Notes: a model not told the origin generated them from the letters alone. 22,669 nucleotides of DNA from Hypsibius dujardini (GCA_001579985.1 LRSR01002029.1:1-22669); one strand, 5' to 3'; positions 1 to 11,124 are shown, counted from the first letter of the stretch. Numbers and translations: made by a program.

Positions 1-502
1 AAAACACGGAAAAACTAAAAACTCCAAAAGGAGAGAAATGAGGAAAATTACAAATATAAAAAAATAAAAGTGGAAAAACCAAATGTTAGAATGAATTAGA
101 AAAATACGTTTTTGACCGCCTAACTGGTTAGTTTCTTGATGACTGCTGTGAAACGGAATTGACACAGTCCTGTGAATACGTTTAATTGATTAGCTGTTTA
201 ATTAAGAAACTGAATTTCGAATGAACCAAAGAATGCATTCCAGGAAAATGTAAAATACCCATTACCGAACCACATTTTCTCAAATGTTTGTATTTTTCCT
301 CATTTTGAAGATTTTAATTTTTCCGTGTTTTCACTTTTCGTTGAATTGTGGCTTCGTAGTTTTTCCATTTTCGTTTTGGTTTTCTTTCCTCATAGTTTTT
401 ATGCGGGCCAGAGATAAATATTCGGGAAAATGGTTCTGTACTTGTTTAGGAATTTGGATGCACTCGCCCATTTGTAAGTTTATACGCAATAATAGAACAT
501 AC
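1..502. other. AT-rich non-coding flank
   Basis: Mostly A/T-rich sequence. In minus-strand terms it is the intron that follows the last visible P450 exon, whose GT donor is at 502-501. The reading frame runs on in the open for a while past the donor, but the residues there no longer resemble a P450. The missing heme-binding exons, if they exist, would lie beyond the left edge of the window. Confidence 0.5.
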
Positions 503-1662
503 CTAACCGACCCGATCTGTCCACCACCTTGGGTCGTGATGAATGGAAAAGAAATTGGGATTGTGTACTCGTCAATAATGATGTCGTCCACTGCTTTGCG
601 GGGCACTCTGATGGGTATGGGAGAAGCGCACCGTTACACCTCCAGGATCACTGCTTCCGTACAGGACAAACGGGCTAGGCAATCAAAGCAATCAATTCGT
701 CACAATAATTTTGTTTAACACGATTTGATAGATATACATGTAGTTGATTGTATTACCTCTTTCGTTGGTTGTGATGATATTCACACGGTCGACATTACTG
801 TCAATCTCTTCCTGGACCTTTTCCATGATCTTGGAGTACTTGAACATGAAGAGCATCCCCCAGTGAATGGTCAGCGCCGTGCTGCGGACCTCCGCGGCGA
901 GAAGGTCAAATAATGACATCCGTAACTGCGATTCTGTATAGGCAAAAAAAAGGTTGTCGTTTCATGGTTACCCTTTGCTTAATTAATTATTTTATTTTAT
1001 GTGAAAGCCCAATCCAGATTTTGAGTGCATTGTAATTAAAAATTTAAAAATGTAAAAAAATTAGTAGTAATAAAAATAAAATTAAACAATAAATAAAAAA
1101 ATGTTATTTATAATTTAATTTTCTAAAACTTAAGGCTAATTTTGACTTTAAAAGTATCTTCGCACAGACCAATTAGAATTTTCTTAATATTAAACCAATA
1201 AACTTATCTCTTCTTTGAAATTAAACGGCACTTTGGAAAGTACGTTTAAAGAAATCTCAGTCACTGACATGTAAGTGCACATTCTGTAGACCCTGCCTGA
1301 AGTTACCGGTGAAAAGTTGTTTGGAAAGCGTTTTACTCATTTCCTTCTCCTTCTGCATCTCCCGCTGGTAGGTTGACAGATAACTTGAACCACTAACTGC
1401 ATCCGGTCGCATAATCCTTTCGTTGAGAAATACCACCATGTTGAGGCTCTTTCGAAAGATTTGACGGGACAACGTGTTAGGAAAGTGTAAGAGAAAAGGT
1501 AGGAACTCAGCCCAAACACCGAGCGCCTTATAAGCGGCGTAATGAACAGCAATTTTTTCGGTCAAATTTGCGAAACCCACCGGGTCGGACAGCTCCAAGG
1601 GCTCCCCAAAAGCAACAGCTGGCACGATGTTGGTCAGGTACTTAAACCACGTTGCTTGCGGG
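503..1662 (-). pseudogene. CYP2-like cytochrome P450 fragment with an in-frame stop
   Basis: Three minus-strand exons are readable. Exon 1662 to about 1265-1269 follows acceptor ttcag and encodes the region before the I helix (KYLTNIVPAVAFGEP, then LGVWAEFLPFLLHFP). Exon 933-757 carries QLRMSLFDLLAAEVRSTALT, aligning with the family's I helix, followed by KIMEKVQEEID. Exon 674-503 carries ARLSCTEAVILEV and then YTIP, matching the K-helix region. The 82-bp intron 756-675 keeps phase exactly (G|CC). Family members are microsomal mono-oxygenases of about 500 residues that oxidise lipids or xenobiotics. Three things are wrong: a TAA at 636-634 replaces the usual Gln after EV; the AGxxT oxygen-binding motif reads AAEVRST; and N-terminal and heme-binding exons are not visible. 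The donor of the first exon is ambiguous. A pseudogene is likeliest; a base error or a read-through allele is possible. Confidence 0.75.
938..1250. other. AT-rich P450 intron
   Basis: Intron between two P450 exons on the minus strand. It is dominated by A/T tracts such as the run around 1030-1130 and ends in the acceptor tatacag at 934-940. I see no coding signal. Confidence 0.5.
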
Positions 1663-1914
1663 CTGAAAGGAATTTGCATCAATTGCGTATTTTAGCCCCC
1701 ATGTTGATATTAAAACAATTCAAACTGTACGTAAAACTCAAGTTTAAATCATCTTTAAGTTCAAACTAACATAATTTGAAAAAGGAGCCAACCGACCTAT
1801 CTACGGCACAAACAAATTTATTTACCAATGGAGGAACGGATTGGACTGTCGGAAATGGGAACTCCAAAACTGTCGTGCCTGAAGGACAGGTCAAAGGGCA
1901 CATCAAGTTACCCG

Positions 1915-2110
1915 TACCGTCATCCGAGATGGCGGGCAGGCGGACGGACACGCGGACGAACCGACGGACTGACAGATGAACGGACGGACAGAAGGCTTGA
2001 CGGATGGACTGACGGGCGGACAGGCGGATGGACGGATGGACGAACCGACGGACGGACTGAGTGAAAGATGAACGGGCTGATGAACCGATGGACCGATAGA
2101 GCACGCCCGT
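1915..2110. repeat. Degenerate CGGA/GACGGA tetranucleotide repeat
   Basis: The plus strand reads as imperfect runs of cggacgga, gacgga and gatgga. The open frames crossing it on both strands are Ser/Val/Arg-rich or Thr/Asp/Gly/Arg-rich translations of the repeat and are not genes. A shorter echo in the opposite sense (ccgtccatccgtc) lies at 2270-2283. It separates the P450 fragment from the CaaX-protein gene. Confidence 0.8.
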
Positions 2111-2583
2111 CTCGAGCAACAAATGGGGCACCATCGTCATCTGGGAGGCCGAACGGCCGCCTTTTTCACCGCTAAACGCCGGACGGTGCCAGTTACTCCG
2201 GTTTGTTTCTTGGTTGTTCATTCAGGCCCGACCGTAGCAACTTTGGGGTGGTATCCATCCTTCCGTTTGTCCGTCCATCCGTCTCGTCATTGGGTGTCTA
2301 CCGCGTTACTTAGCATCGATTTTTCATGAGGTCACTAATAGTCGAATTTTAAACTTTTTGACAATGCCACGCATCGTGGACCGGCACTGCTTTTAGACTG
2401 AATTCAGAAACGGATATCATCTTCGAGATAGGAACAAAAAATCGAAAATCAAGCGTGCCAGCTTAGAATATATAGAAGCTGATACGTGAAAACAAAAATC
2501 AAATGGAGGAGGAGCTCCTGCAAAAAATGAGCAGCACCTCTTGAACGCTCACGACGTAGTATGTATAGGCGCCTAAAGCGGTG
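2111..2583. other. Spacer, probable 3' UTR of the CaaX-protein gene
   Basis: This lies directly after the stop codon of the minus-strand gene ending at 2584, so it should include that gene's 3' UTR. No convincing exon, RNA gene or polyadenylation signal was seen. The missing N-terminal P450 exons were looked for here and not found. Confidence 0.3.
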
Positions 2584-4203
2584 CTACATAATGGAGCAGC
2601 TTTTATCACCGCCGCAGCCAACAGGTTTTCGTTTCTTCTTTTTATCTTTGGTTTTGCCGGATGAAGCGGGCTGTTTTCCCTGTTGGGTGTCCCGTTGCTC
2701 CTTTGGCCGTTCCTCTTCTTCCGCGGAAGTATCGCTTTTCCCTCTCGGTCGTTCCACCTCGTAGCCATTTTCTTTAGTGGGAACTTTCTCTTCTCGTGGT
2801 GATTGAGGCTTGCCTTCAGACACGCTTGAAGAGGAAGACGAAGCGGAACTGGGCAGTTCCTTAATTGGGCTCTGAGGTTTGGCATGGCTTCCGCCATCGG
2901 AAAGATGGGGGAACTCGCTGTTAACTTGATCTGCACTGGATGCGGAAGATGCTGGAAGAGGACTCGGCGAGGCAGAACCTCGTGGTAATGTATATGCCTT
3001 GATTAACTCATCTGCTTCTTTGTAGAGGTCGCTGTTCGGTCGGAAAGGATTCTCCCCGTCCACCATCAACCTATTAGAGAAGAAAGTCTTAAACTCATTT
3101 TTTCCATCCGTCTGTCCGTCTGTCTGTTTATCCGTCTTCATTTAGAAACTTACGATTCAACAGGTTTTTGTACGACTCGAATAACAACGGGATTGTGTCC
3201 GTGAGCACCACCGGGATAGCCGATTCCCGTTGGGCCCCTGGACGGGGTAAAGTGCTCGGCGGGATGAATGTGCTGACTCATGGCGTCTGTGACGATCACC
3301 GTCGGTGAGCCGTGATCATTTTGTTGCGTATAGTAGCCGGAATAGTTGTGATAACCTGCTGGAGCAATGTGATGATGAATGTGGTGTGGCGTGCTGGTGG
3401 ATGACGGCGGTGGACTGGATAAATGGACTGCTGTAGCTGCCATACTGCTGTCTTTCTTCCCTGTAAGGAAATTGAAGTAGAACTTTAAAGCATTCAACTT
3501 TAAAAGTTGAACATAAAGGTAGATGTACACTAAGACCACTCACTAACAAACACTCTGCAAGCGGACATATAGAAAAGCTCTCTGAGAGTTATATAAACGC
3601 AGAAAGCGAAATCAGGCAGACAAACAGACAAACAGACAGACAGACAGACAGAAAATTTGCTCAAGAGGCAGTCAGGCAGACAAGTCAGACAGAAAGTGAG
3701 GCAGGCCGAAGACCATACCGATAGGCTCTGTCGAATTATTGACGGACTTTTTGTGTGCTGCCGCAGCCTCTTCTCTCGCCTGATGCTGCCTTATCCGACT
3801 TCTAGCGGAACCAGGCAAAACAAGTTTAGCCTGTGGAGGAGGCGGTGGTGCCGGCTGTTGGTGCAGTAAATTGACCGGATGAAGGACAATAGCCGATAGG
3901 GGCGGTCGTGCGGCGGTCACTGAATACAATCCACTACTCGAGCGGGGAATACCGGAACAGCGGAACGAGTCGGAAAGATACCGTGGTGGAAGGAATATCT
4001 GACTAGTGAAATAGGTTGTACCGGAATGGTTGCTGCTCGGCGTCTGGGCTAGAGCGATGAAGGAACCAATTGGAGGCTGGTAAGCTGCACTAGGGTCCTT
4101 GTAATGAAAATGAAGAAGGTGATTAGTCCGAGATGTGGTTGTGGGACGCGTTGGTCGTCTAGATGATGACGGCGAACATGGTCGCTGTATTGCTCCTTCA
4201 GCA
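2584..4203 (-). CDS. Low-complexity protein with polybasic tail and CaaX box (3' part)
   Basis: Three exons join in phase: 4203-3719 (acceptor ttttag, donor G|gtatgg), 3460-3154 (ttacag, donor TC|gtaagt) and 3070-2584 (taatag to TAG stop). They give about 425 residues. The first exon is Ser/Pro-rich with a PAPPPPP run. The second is His/Gly/Tyr-rich (HHIHHHIAP, YHNYSGYY). The third opens with GENPFRPNSDLYKEADELI, then becomes Ser/Pro/Glu/Lys-rich and ends in KDKKKKRKP...KSCSIM. CSIM fits the farnesylation CaaX pattern and the Lys/Arg run resembles the K-Ras type second signal, so the protein is probably anchored to membranes by its C-terminus. Paralemmin-like proteins share such tails, but I see no other basis for that name. 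The first exon enters in phase 2, so there is at least one further upstream exon that I could not find. Confidence 0.8.
3075..3147. other. Short intron of the CaaX-protein gene
   Basis: The intron runs from the gtaagt donor at 3153-3148 to the AG at 3072-3071 on the minus strand. It holds a small ccgtctgtctgt microsatellite, showing that the repeat family also occupies introns. Confidence 0.7.
3612..3710. repeat. GACA microsatellite-like tract
   Basis: Runs of acagacagacagaca on the plus strand decay into gtcaggcagacaag variants. The tract lies in the intron between the first two visible exons of the CaaX-protein gene. Confidence 0.85.
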
Positions 4204-5377
4204 CTAAAAATATAAATATAAATATATACGATTAACTCACTGTCAGCAAAATAAGTAAAGCTACAAAATTATCAATGAATGTGTAATATGTACTGGCATG
4301 TGTTACTGGCATGTATAATATGTATTTATATAAAACATATTCTACAGAATTTATTTATTCATATTACTGTACTATAAATATATGACAAATTAAAATTATA
4401 TATACACTGATGGGTGTTGAGACCAGGTTACAAAAGTTCATTTCGATGTAACCATAATCTAATCGGAATAATTCAACAAAAGACGAACAGGACAAATAGA
4501 CAAAAAGCGTTTTCGCAAGGTTCATGGTTCAAGGCGATTAGCAAAGCGTTCCGCTGTTCCATTCTGCCATCAATCAGGTTGTGTAACATTTACGTGTGTG
4601 TGTGTGTGTATGTAGTTCGTTCAACGTCACCCCTGGCAGGCATGCAGTCCCTCGCATCCATTTGCAGGATACGACTCCCAACATGTCACACCATTAACTA
4701 AATGATACTGTCAAATGGCGGAAAAAACCCACGACTATAATCCACAGTGAAGATTGTTCAGGAATGGGATATGGAACGAAACGGAACGGAACAGACGGAA
4801 CAAACGGAACGGTCGCTGGCCGATCTTAATAACCGGAAACCGAGTTCAACTTTCATTTTTGCACCTTGGCTGACACGGAGGTATAACAAACCAACGAATT
4901 TAATCTCCAAATGGTATACGAGCGATGTGTGAAAAGGAACAATTTCAGGCTGCCACTTCCGATCCCAGCAGGGGGAACGAAATGCGGTATTTTATATTTT
5001 TCTTAGCAGTTTTTTAAACTTCTAAAACGATACAAAATCAACCTGATTGTTCAAAAAGTTGTTAGGACCATTGGGAGTTGGGGGGGGGGCAGAACACACA
5101 ATTACCAGAGAGATAAGAGTTCTAGAAAGCACATAAATTACTAAAGAGTTCGAAAACGTGAACGGTCGTTGGAAATGTGACTGACTTTGGTACCGTCTGA
5201 CATCTGGTTTTTTCCCCGCATATTTGTTCAGAGGAAATTTTACTTGTTGTTCCGTCCAAGAGGCTGATCTAATGGAAATAAAATGATGGAACAGGCATTC
5301 GATGCTTATTTATTCAAGAAATAATTTTTAATATCTTGGATTTATAACATTTTCGTAATGAAAAATTCATCAATTAT
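4204..5377. other. AT-rich, repeat-bearing gap without a recognised gene
   Basis: It holds an AT-rich part (4200-4400), a short tandem duplication of tactggcatgt near 4294-4320, a (TG)n run near 4594-4608, an ggaacgga-type tract near 4775-4812 and a G homopolymer at about 5079-5088. The upstream exon or exons of the CaaX-protein gene should lie to the right of 4203, but I could not pick one. Confidence 0.4.
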
Positions 5378-5387
5378 TTATGTAAAA

Positions 5388-5555
5388 AAGAGGTCCCGGC
5401 CGGCGATATGTATCGTGAATTTAAACATGAATGTTTGTACAGTAGACCAGCAGCAGCATGTCTGAAAATGGATCAATACTCTCGTGGGGTTGAAAAATAG
5501 AGGGCAGCAGGCTGTGCTTGCTCTCCTGTTCTGCGGATGACAGAACAGAACCAAC
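5388..5555 (-). CDS. Possible terminal exon of the Na+/K+-ATPase beta-like gene
   Basis: On the minus strand a good acceptor (catccgcag) precedes an open frame. In phase 0, which matches the donor of the exon at 5666, it reads NRRASTACCPLFFNPTRV, then MFKFTIHIAGRDLFFT and a stop. The short Lys-Phe-Thr-Ile-His-Ile stretch near the end faintly recalls the terminal beta strand of beta subunits. A second frame (DMLLLVYCTNIHV) also recalls the PLLAV region of the family but has the wrong phase and stops early. Neither is convincing, and this could be non-coding. Confidence 0.25.
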
Positions 5556-5665
5556 GGGGAAAAGGAGACACACGCACACTTCAGCCGAATCCATTTCAAT
5601 CCGCGAAGTAAACAAGTTCATTGAACGCGTGCTCATGTCAACTAGTCTCGCTCCCGGAGGCCTAC

Positions 5666-5800
5666 CTTATTCATAGGATAAACCACCCGTTTCGATGGAT
5701 CACACGTCAAAAATACTACCGGAAGTCCTTCAAGGTCCTCCTCAAAAAGTCCTTCAGGTTGCACAAAGTCACAGGCAGGCGGAGGTCGAAAAGGGTGAAC
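5666..5800 (-). CDS. Probable extracellular exon of a Na+/K+-ATPase beta-like subunit
   Basis: The minus strand encodes FRPPPACDFVQPEGLF, then LEGLPVVFLTCDPSKRV and MNK before a donor gtaggc at 5665-5660. The order of an FxPxP segment followed by a PV-hydrophobic-C segment is that of the membrane-distal ectodomain of Na+/K+-ATPase beta subunits, where such a cysteine is disulfide-bonded. The frame is open upstream to about 5880, but no clear AG acceptor was found, so the right boundary is arbitrary. It lies on the same strand and downstream of the transmembrane exon at 13727, about 7.7 kb away. Confidence 0.45.
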
Positions 5801-5869
5801 CAATAATATAACCGCCACGTTCCAAAGTGAGATAATTATGTGAGAATTATGAGGGAAGGTTGTAAAATG

Positions 5870-6310
5870 TCGGTCCGTCGCGTCTAGAGCGAGCGAGCGA
5901 GAATATCAACGTGCACACTACTACTATCGCTACTACGCTCTGCGGCTCAATGTCAACAGAAGCAGATTAGAGAGGTCTCTCTTTCTCTCGCTTTCCGACA
6001 GCAGCAGCAGCAGAGTAAGCGGAAGGCCAAAAGGAAGGAAGGAACGGAACGGGGACTGATAAAGACCGGCTGTGTATTTACGGCTGACGGAACGACGGAC
6101 GGAGAGAAGAGAGACGCCCCGACGCAAACAGACATCCGTCCTGTCTCGTCGGAGGAGGAAGACTAGTTGCGCCCGCCCATTCGCCCTTTTTCCTAAGGGT
6201 ACTTGCATCGTGTTTTGGATTCCTTCCCTTCCCTTTGAGTCTTCCGCCGGTAAGATGTATGACAGTACGACTGTATTCGCAGCGCCACCATATACAGCGG
6301 AGTAATCGTT
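5870..6310. other. CG-richer patch with a CAG run, possible exon or promoter
   Basis: Base composition shifts to G/C-rich, with purine tracts, a short (GCAG)/(CAG)n run near 6000-6013 and open frames on both strands. One minus frame begins MNRNDYSAVYGG at 6319 and could end at a donor-like gtaccc, but its phase does not fit the next known exon of the CaaX-protein gene. It may be a 5' UTR or promoter of that gene. I do not assign a product. Confidence 0.3.
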
Positions 6311-6319
6311 TCTATTCAT

Positions 6320-8165
6320 TTTTCATTCATTCTGTGTGTGTTGTCTGATTTCTCCCGCTCTCCAATTGAACTGTTGGAGCGTGTAAAACGTTCTGAGCAA
6401 ATAATATCGCCTGTTCCGTTCTCGTTTATTAACTGCGCTGGTAGGGTGTGGCGTGTGTATTAACATGCGGTAAACATGCTTATCCGTCAAGAAAGTCCAC
6501 TGAGTTATTAGGGTGCTAGTGCAAGAAGTGTTGAGAAAGCTTTTTAGATTAATTTTTAGATATGATCCTGATGAAAAATATCGGCTGAGTCCACACTTGA
6601 ACTCAACTTTCCAATTAACTCATATATTTACGATTTTTATTTTATATTAATTTAAAAATGTTAGCAAGCTCCGATGTGGTATTCAATTCATAAATTGATT
6701 AACAAGACGGAAATAGTTTTTCAAAATGGTGTATAACATCGACGAGGGTGAAATTAAATTATTCCAATGCAGAGACGTATGTTACTGAATTGTATGTAAT
6801 GCGCAAAAAAATGTGGTTAATTAGCGGTCTACGGAATAATGCATTACAAGCTCTGGCTCCACAACGGCATCAGTCTGTAATTATTTTTTTGAGAGATGAA
6901 AAGCCATGTGGTTGGTGAAAGTCCGTGAGGTTGCGACGATCTCTCAATGACCCAATTTTTCTTTGTGCGAATCGTTATCTAGAAAAAGTGCAAGCGAGTG
7001 AAAGAAATGGTCTCTCACGTAATAATCGCTGAAATCGCAACCGGAGATTTTAACGGAAGATTGCAGTCGTAATTGTTGTAAAATATTTCTCGGTTCGCAC
7101 CAAATGATTTTGCACGAGCCGAGTCGCGTAACAATTGGGTGAAGGAGAGTTTTGTCTGCTGACGACGCAGAATAAAATGGTTTGTTGTTTGAAAAGAACG
7201 GTTTGATTGAAAAATGGCGTGCAGGCTTGCTGGACAGACAGACAGACCAGACCCTCCCCGATCAAAGTCAAGGTTTACATGATCTATTTTGATCTTGTGG
7301 GATGATGTAGACTGTAAACAGTCACACGCGTTAAAAGGCAAGCCTGACATGCTGGCGATATTCGCATATGTCTTTACGATGTTTAGTCGCACAGTTAGCA
7401 GTTAATTTAAAGTCCACTTCTCATCTCCGACCCACATATCTTTCTACCCCAAATTTTTAACATATTTTCTCTACTGTCCACCCACACATTTTTATGCAGT
7501 CATTCGCTAATCGTTTTCTCATACTGCTTTGTAATTATGGGATCTTTCGGCATGTAGTCTTTCATTTTTCATCGAAAATTGCCGAGAAGTTTTGCCGCTG
7601 AAATTTGTTCTCATCCACAGACGACTGATCATCACTTTACAATTATAACTTATTTTTTGGAAACCCTTTTGGTCCCAGGGTCCTTTCCAAAGAAAGATAC
7701 TACCCCTACAGTCGACTACCTCCGCAATTCATAAACTTATGTAGTAGTGAAACAAGTGTTGCAATTCAACTAAAATATATGAATGGATTTTAGTCGGAAA
7801 AATGAATGTATTGATTTAGAAGATACAGAATTATACAAAATTTGAAACAGGAGGCAGTTTTCGTACAATTTAAAACAAGTTTTTTAAACGCTTATTTATA
7901 AAATAAATTCCGAACTGTAAATTAAAGTCTCGCGCAGAAAAATTTATGATTTTAGTTTTCTTTTTCGTTTTTGTTTTAGCGTTCAAATAAAATAAACTAA
8001 AAAAAACAAATAGAATAAAATAGGATGAAATAAGTGTTCTTTCATTCATTCACAATATCTGTACGAAATTTTGCAGTTGTAACATACTTTTATTTATTTT
8101 GGCTAAGTCTGCTTGTGCCGGTATCGGACTTCGAGGCGCCAGAGTCCAAAAGAGCGAGAGAGAAG
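6320..8165. other. Non-coding stretch, nothing recognised
   Basis: Moderately to strongly AT-rich sequence with scattered short open frames. None has the composition, splice borders or residues of a known family. A small gacagacagacc run occurs at 7233-7248. Confidence 0.4.
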
Positions 8166-8296
8166 TGTTTGATTGTTTTTGATTTATACGCGATTCCGCC
8201 TCACAGGAAGTCAGCAGCACACGCCACCGACACGACATGGCGATTAAAGTCTCGACCAAGAGCACGTTCAGACTGTCAATAATCCTCACCCGGTCT
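8166..8296 (-). CDS. Candidate ectodomain exon, Na+/K+-ATPase beta-like
   Basis: A strong acceptor (ttccccacag) at 8306-8297 is followed in phase by DRVRIIDSLNVLLVETLIA. The previous candidate exon ends in AA, and adding the first A gives Lys, so the phases agree. The II..LN..L pattern recalls the IIIKLNRVLGF-type strand after the PC motif of beta subunits, but the PC itself is missing. The 3' border is not defined. It could equally be a chance open frame. Confidence 0.25.
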
Positions 8297-8485
8297 CTGT
8301 GGGGAAGTTTACGACCTCTAGTCCAACTATCTTGTACTAGGCTGGCTTGGACTATATTGATCGGAGAGAGAAGGAAGAGATGGGACGTATGCATGACCGT
8401 CGACACTGCCTTCCAAATTTGCATCCCCTCCCTTCCTTTGCTATGCATGGTGTTGTTATGTCTGCTGCGCTTAGCCAGCAGTCAC

Positions 8486-8595
8486 TTTCCGGTGGGCGGA
8501 CCTCCAAAGGCGGCCTCAGCGTCGAGGCAAGCGACACTTCCGACATAGACCTTCTCGCGTTCCTTTTTCACAGTTTCCGGCACCAAATCTCCACA
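8486..8595 (-). CDS. Candidate cysteine-bearing exon, Na+/K+-ATPase beta-like
   Basis: The minus strand reads ECGDLVPETVKKEREKVYV followed by GSVACLDAEAAFGGPPTGK up to a donor gtgact. The ccgag acceptor is weak. Beta subunits have CGD-like and C...GY..G.PC segments around their disulfides, in this order, so this can be the equivalent part of a diverged beta ectodomain. The coding-like composition is better than the homology. No database comparison was possible. Confidence 0.35.
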
Positions 8596-8789
8596 CTCGG
8601 TTGGGGGCGCCACAGTTTGTCATGACCCGATCCCCTGATATGACAGGAGAACTCAAGAAGCTCTTCACAAATTACAATGCGACCTCTCTCGGGTCTTTGA
8701 CCGTTCGCGGTGGAAATTTTAATCAACAGACACACGCTGAAAGACACGATCGAGCAACATCGGAAATGAGAAATGAGCCCGGCTAGACA

Positions 8790-9740
8790 ACAATCTATTG
8801 CCTAGGGGTCTTATTGTTGTGGGCATAAATAGAACGTTCTGGACATGCTTAGAATGACTATTCTTAATCAATACTATTCTATGCGCAATGCACATACATA
8901 CAAAAACATGCATAAAAAGAATAGTTATTGGCGATTCGGGATGTTAATTTTTGTACAGTATTGAAAGCGCAAACAAAAATGCTCAATTATCAACACATTG
9001 GTAAGTTAGACTAATTCGTCAAAGAATATATAGTATAGTATGGAAACGAACTTGAAAAAGGAAAAATCAGCTACTTACGGTAGTTAATTACTAAGTTCTT
9101 GCATTTTTGCTGATGTATTTCATTAGATGCGTCAGGAGTTATTGTGTTTAGTCCATTTAATCTCTATGGTAAGTTATATACTACGTTTCGCAACATCGAT
9201 CTAGCAGTATATACCAAACCGAGTGGCCTTCTTGCAAAACATATTCATTAAAATACAAGTAATCAAGGTCAAACACATTTATGTACTTATGTCAGAGACA
9301 TAAGAATAGTGCAAATTAATATAATATATTTATAATGTGTAATGTCTAATGTATAATATTTTTTTTTAATGTTTGATTTGCGCTATTCTATATCTGACTA
9401 TATTAAATACAAATTATTTCCATTCGAGGATTGCTTAAATTTATTAAATTCTGCAGCAAAATTCCTGCGGATTTAGAGGTGGCGGACTCGACACTTGATC
9501 ATCTCAGCTATATCGCTGTATGTGAAAAGGCGCAACAAAGTACAACTGTGCGTCTTGGATTTCCATCCCATTTGATCCACGTCACATTCATCCATCCCCA
9601 CAACACACCACATAGATCCGGCTAATAATACACATACACCATCCAAATTCATTCACTCTCCCTTTCCCGGCATTATATTACATTACACCATATACTACTA
9701 CTACTCCCGTTTCTCCATCTCAATACAGAGGCTAAATCTC
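8790..9740. other. AT-rich non-coding stretch
   Basis: Mostly A/T with small T and A tracts. Around 9300-9415 the sequence taagaatagtgcaaatt and gcgctattctatatct suggest a weak inverted repeat about 80 bp apart. No coding signal was seen. Confidence 0.35.
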
Positions 9741-10938
9741 AGCTCAAACCATCATTTCGGACACACACACCCACAGACCCAACAAGCGCCAAAGGAAATC
9801 AATACAACCTAAACCTATCCTCCTACAACTATACGCTGAATAATAACGCACACGAACACCAGCCTCTTTATACACAAAATTTACCTGACAGTCGCAAACG
9901 TCATGGTCCACTTTTCCTCTCCCACTTCCCTTTATCCACTCGAGACCGGAAACGGTTTCTGGATCGCCTGTGCGTGCACAGACACACAACCTCGCCTGTC
10001 TATTTACCCGCTCATAAATAACATATACACAATTCCCGATAGGAGATATGTACTGGTGATAGGGAAGAAAAAAATCTATCCCGAAGAGATTTATCAAGAC
10101 GAATGAATGGAGGAAGAGAGCGAGGGTCGAGGATCGGGGGTGGAAAATATTTCTATCGTAGAGGGCGATCTCTGGAAGGGCGTTTAGTTGATCCAAGTGG
10201 CGTACCGCTTGACCCTGCCACTTCTACAGCAACCGTATAGGAAGAGAGATCATCCCACACACAGGCAGTCAAACGCCTATATCAACGTATATACGGTATA
10301 TATGCAGAAAAATGTCCTGTTTATTGACACTTTAAATCAGCTGCTGTTTAGAAACTCTCGCACACTTTTTCTTCGTCACGAACGACCAACGACGACGAAG
10401 CAGTTTTAGGCCCCTCAGGCAAAAACGGAAGAAAAATAAATGAGCCGTATAAACAACAAACCATAAAACGTTAACAGGGGTACGTTGGAGCCTGTGTCTC
10501 TATTGAAAAGTTGCGGGAATGAGCCGGCTTCGTTTGCGCTGTCTGTCTGTGGGGCTATGATGATGCTATATGATGTTCGATCTCGTTGAGGAGGAGGATG
10601 GATGGATATACGGATGAGTGACTGAACTGGACCGCCGGATTGCAATGGATGAATCAGTGTGGGGGAAATCAATAATCCCTTCTGGTACATATATATACGA
10701 CATTGGACGGACTAGAGATGTGGTACATGTACATTATAGCCAATCCCCCATCACTCCTCAACGAGAGCTAGCGCGGACGGAACGCGAAACTACTTTTTAT
10801 TTAACTCATCTTCCTCCGCGAGGACAGCGTCACAGTCATAGAGCTAGCTAGCGTCCTTCCTCAGGCATTCGACCACCGAAAACGATTTGGCGCCTGTAGC
10901 GCTCAACGCGCCTTATTTCTCCGTGTCCCTTCCCGCCG
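9741..10938. other. Mixed-composition stretch without a recognised gene
   Basis: Open frames exist on both strands, the longest at 10196-9744 on the minus strand, but none resembles a known protein or has good splice borders. A plus-strand agctagct palindrome occurs near 10843-10850. I make no functional call. Confidence 0.35.
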
Positions 10939-11124
10939 TCATGTCAACTTGTGGTGTTCGATCTCCCCAGCCGCAAACTCAATCAACCCCCATTTGAGTG
11001 CACGGTCCGTGTCGAGGAATGCAGACATCGCCGACGGCCCTCCCACACCACCAGCTGCGCCTTTGCGTTGTGGGTGTTGCCAGTTATGCAGATTACATTT
11101 CGTTAGATGGGCTAAGCGACGTCT

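Noticed and set aside
284-718. 144-codon plus-strand frame starting with a hydrophobic stretch
   Set aside because: It is antisense to the P450 K-helix exon and to a T-rich intron, which explains the Phe/Leu-rich start.
1766-2221. 151-codon minus-strand open frame rich in Ser, Val and Arg
   Set aside because: It is a translation of the degenerate CGGA/GACGGA repeat.
5933-6319. Overlapping open frames on both strands in the CG-richer patch
   Set aside because: Neither has a recognised domain, and the minus-strand donor phase does not fit the next known exon; kept only as a compositional feature.
8085-8165. Minus-strand string ALLDSGAS, like a retroviral-type aspartic protease motif
   Set aside because: The frame is short, closed on both sides, and the residues after the motif do not fit a protease; no reverse transcriptase or integrase is nearby.
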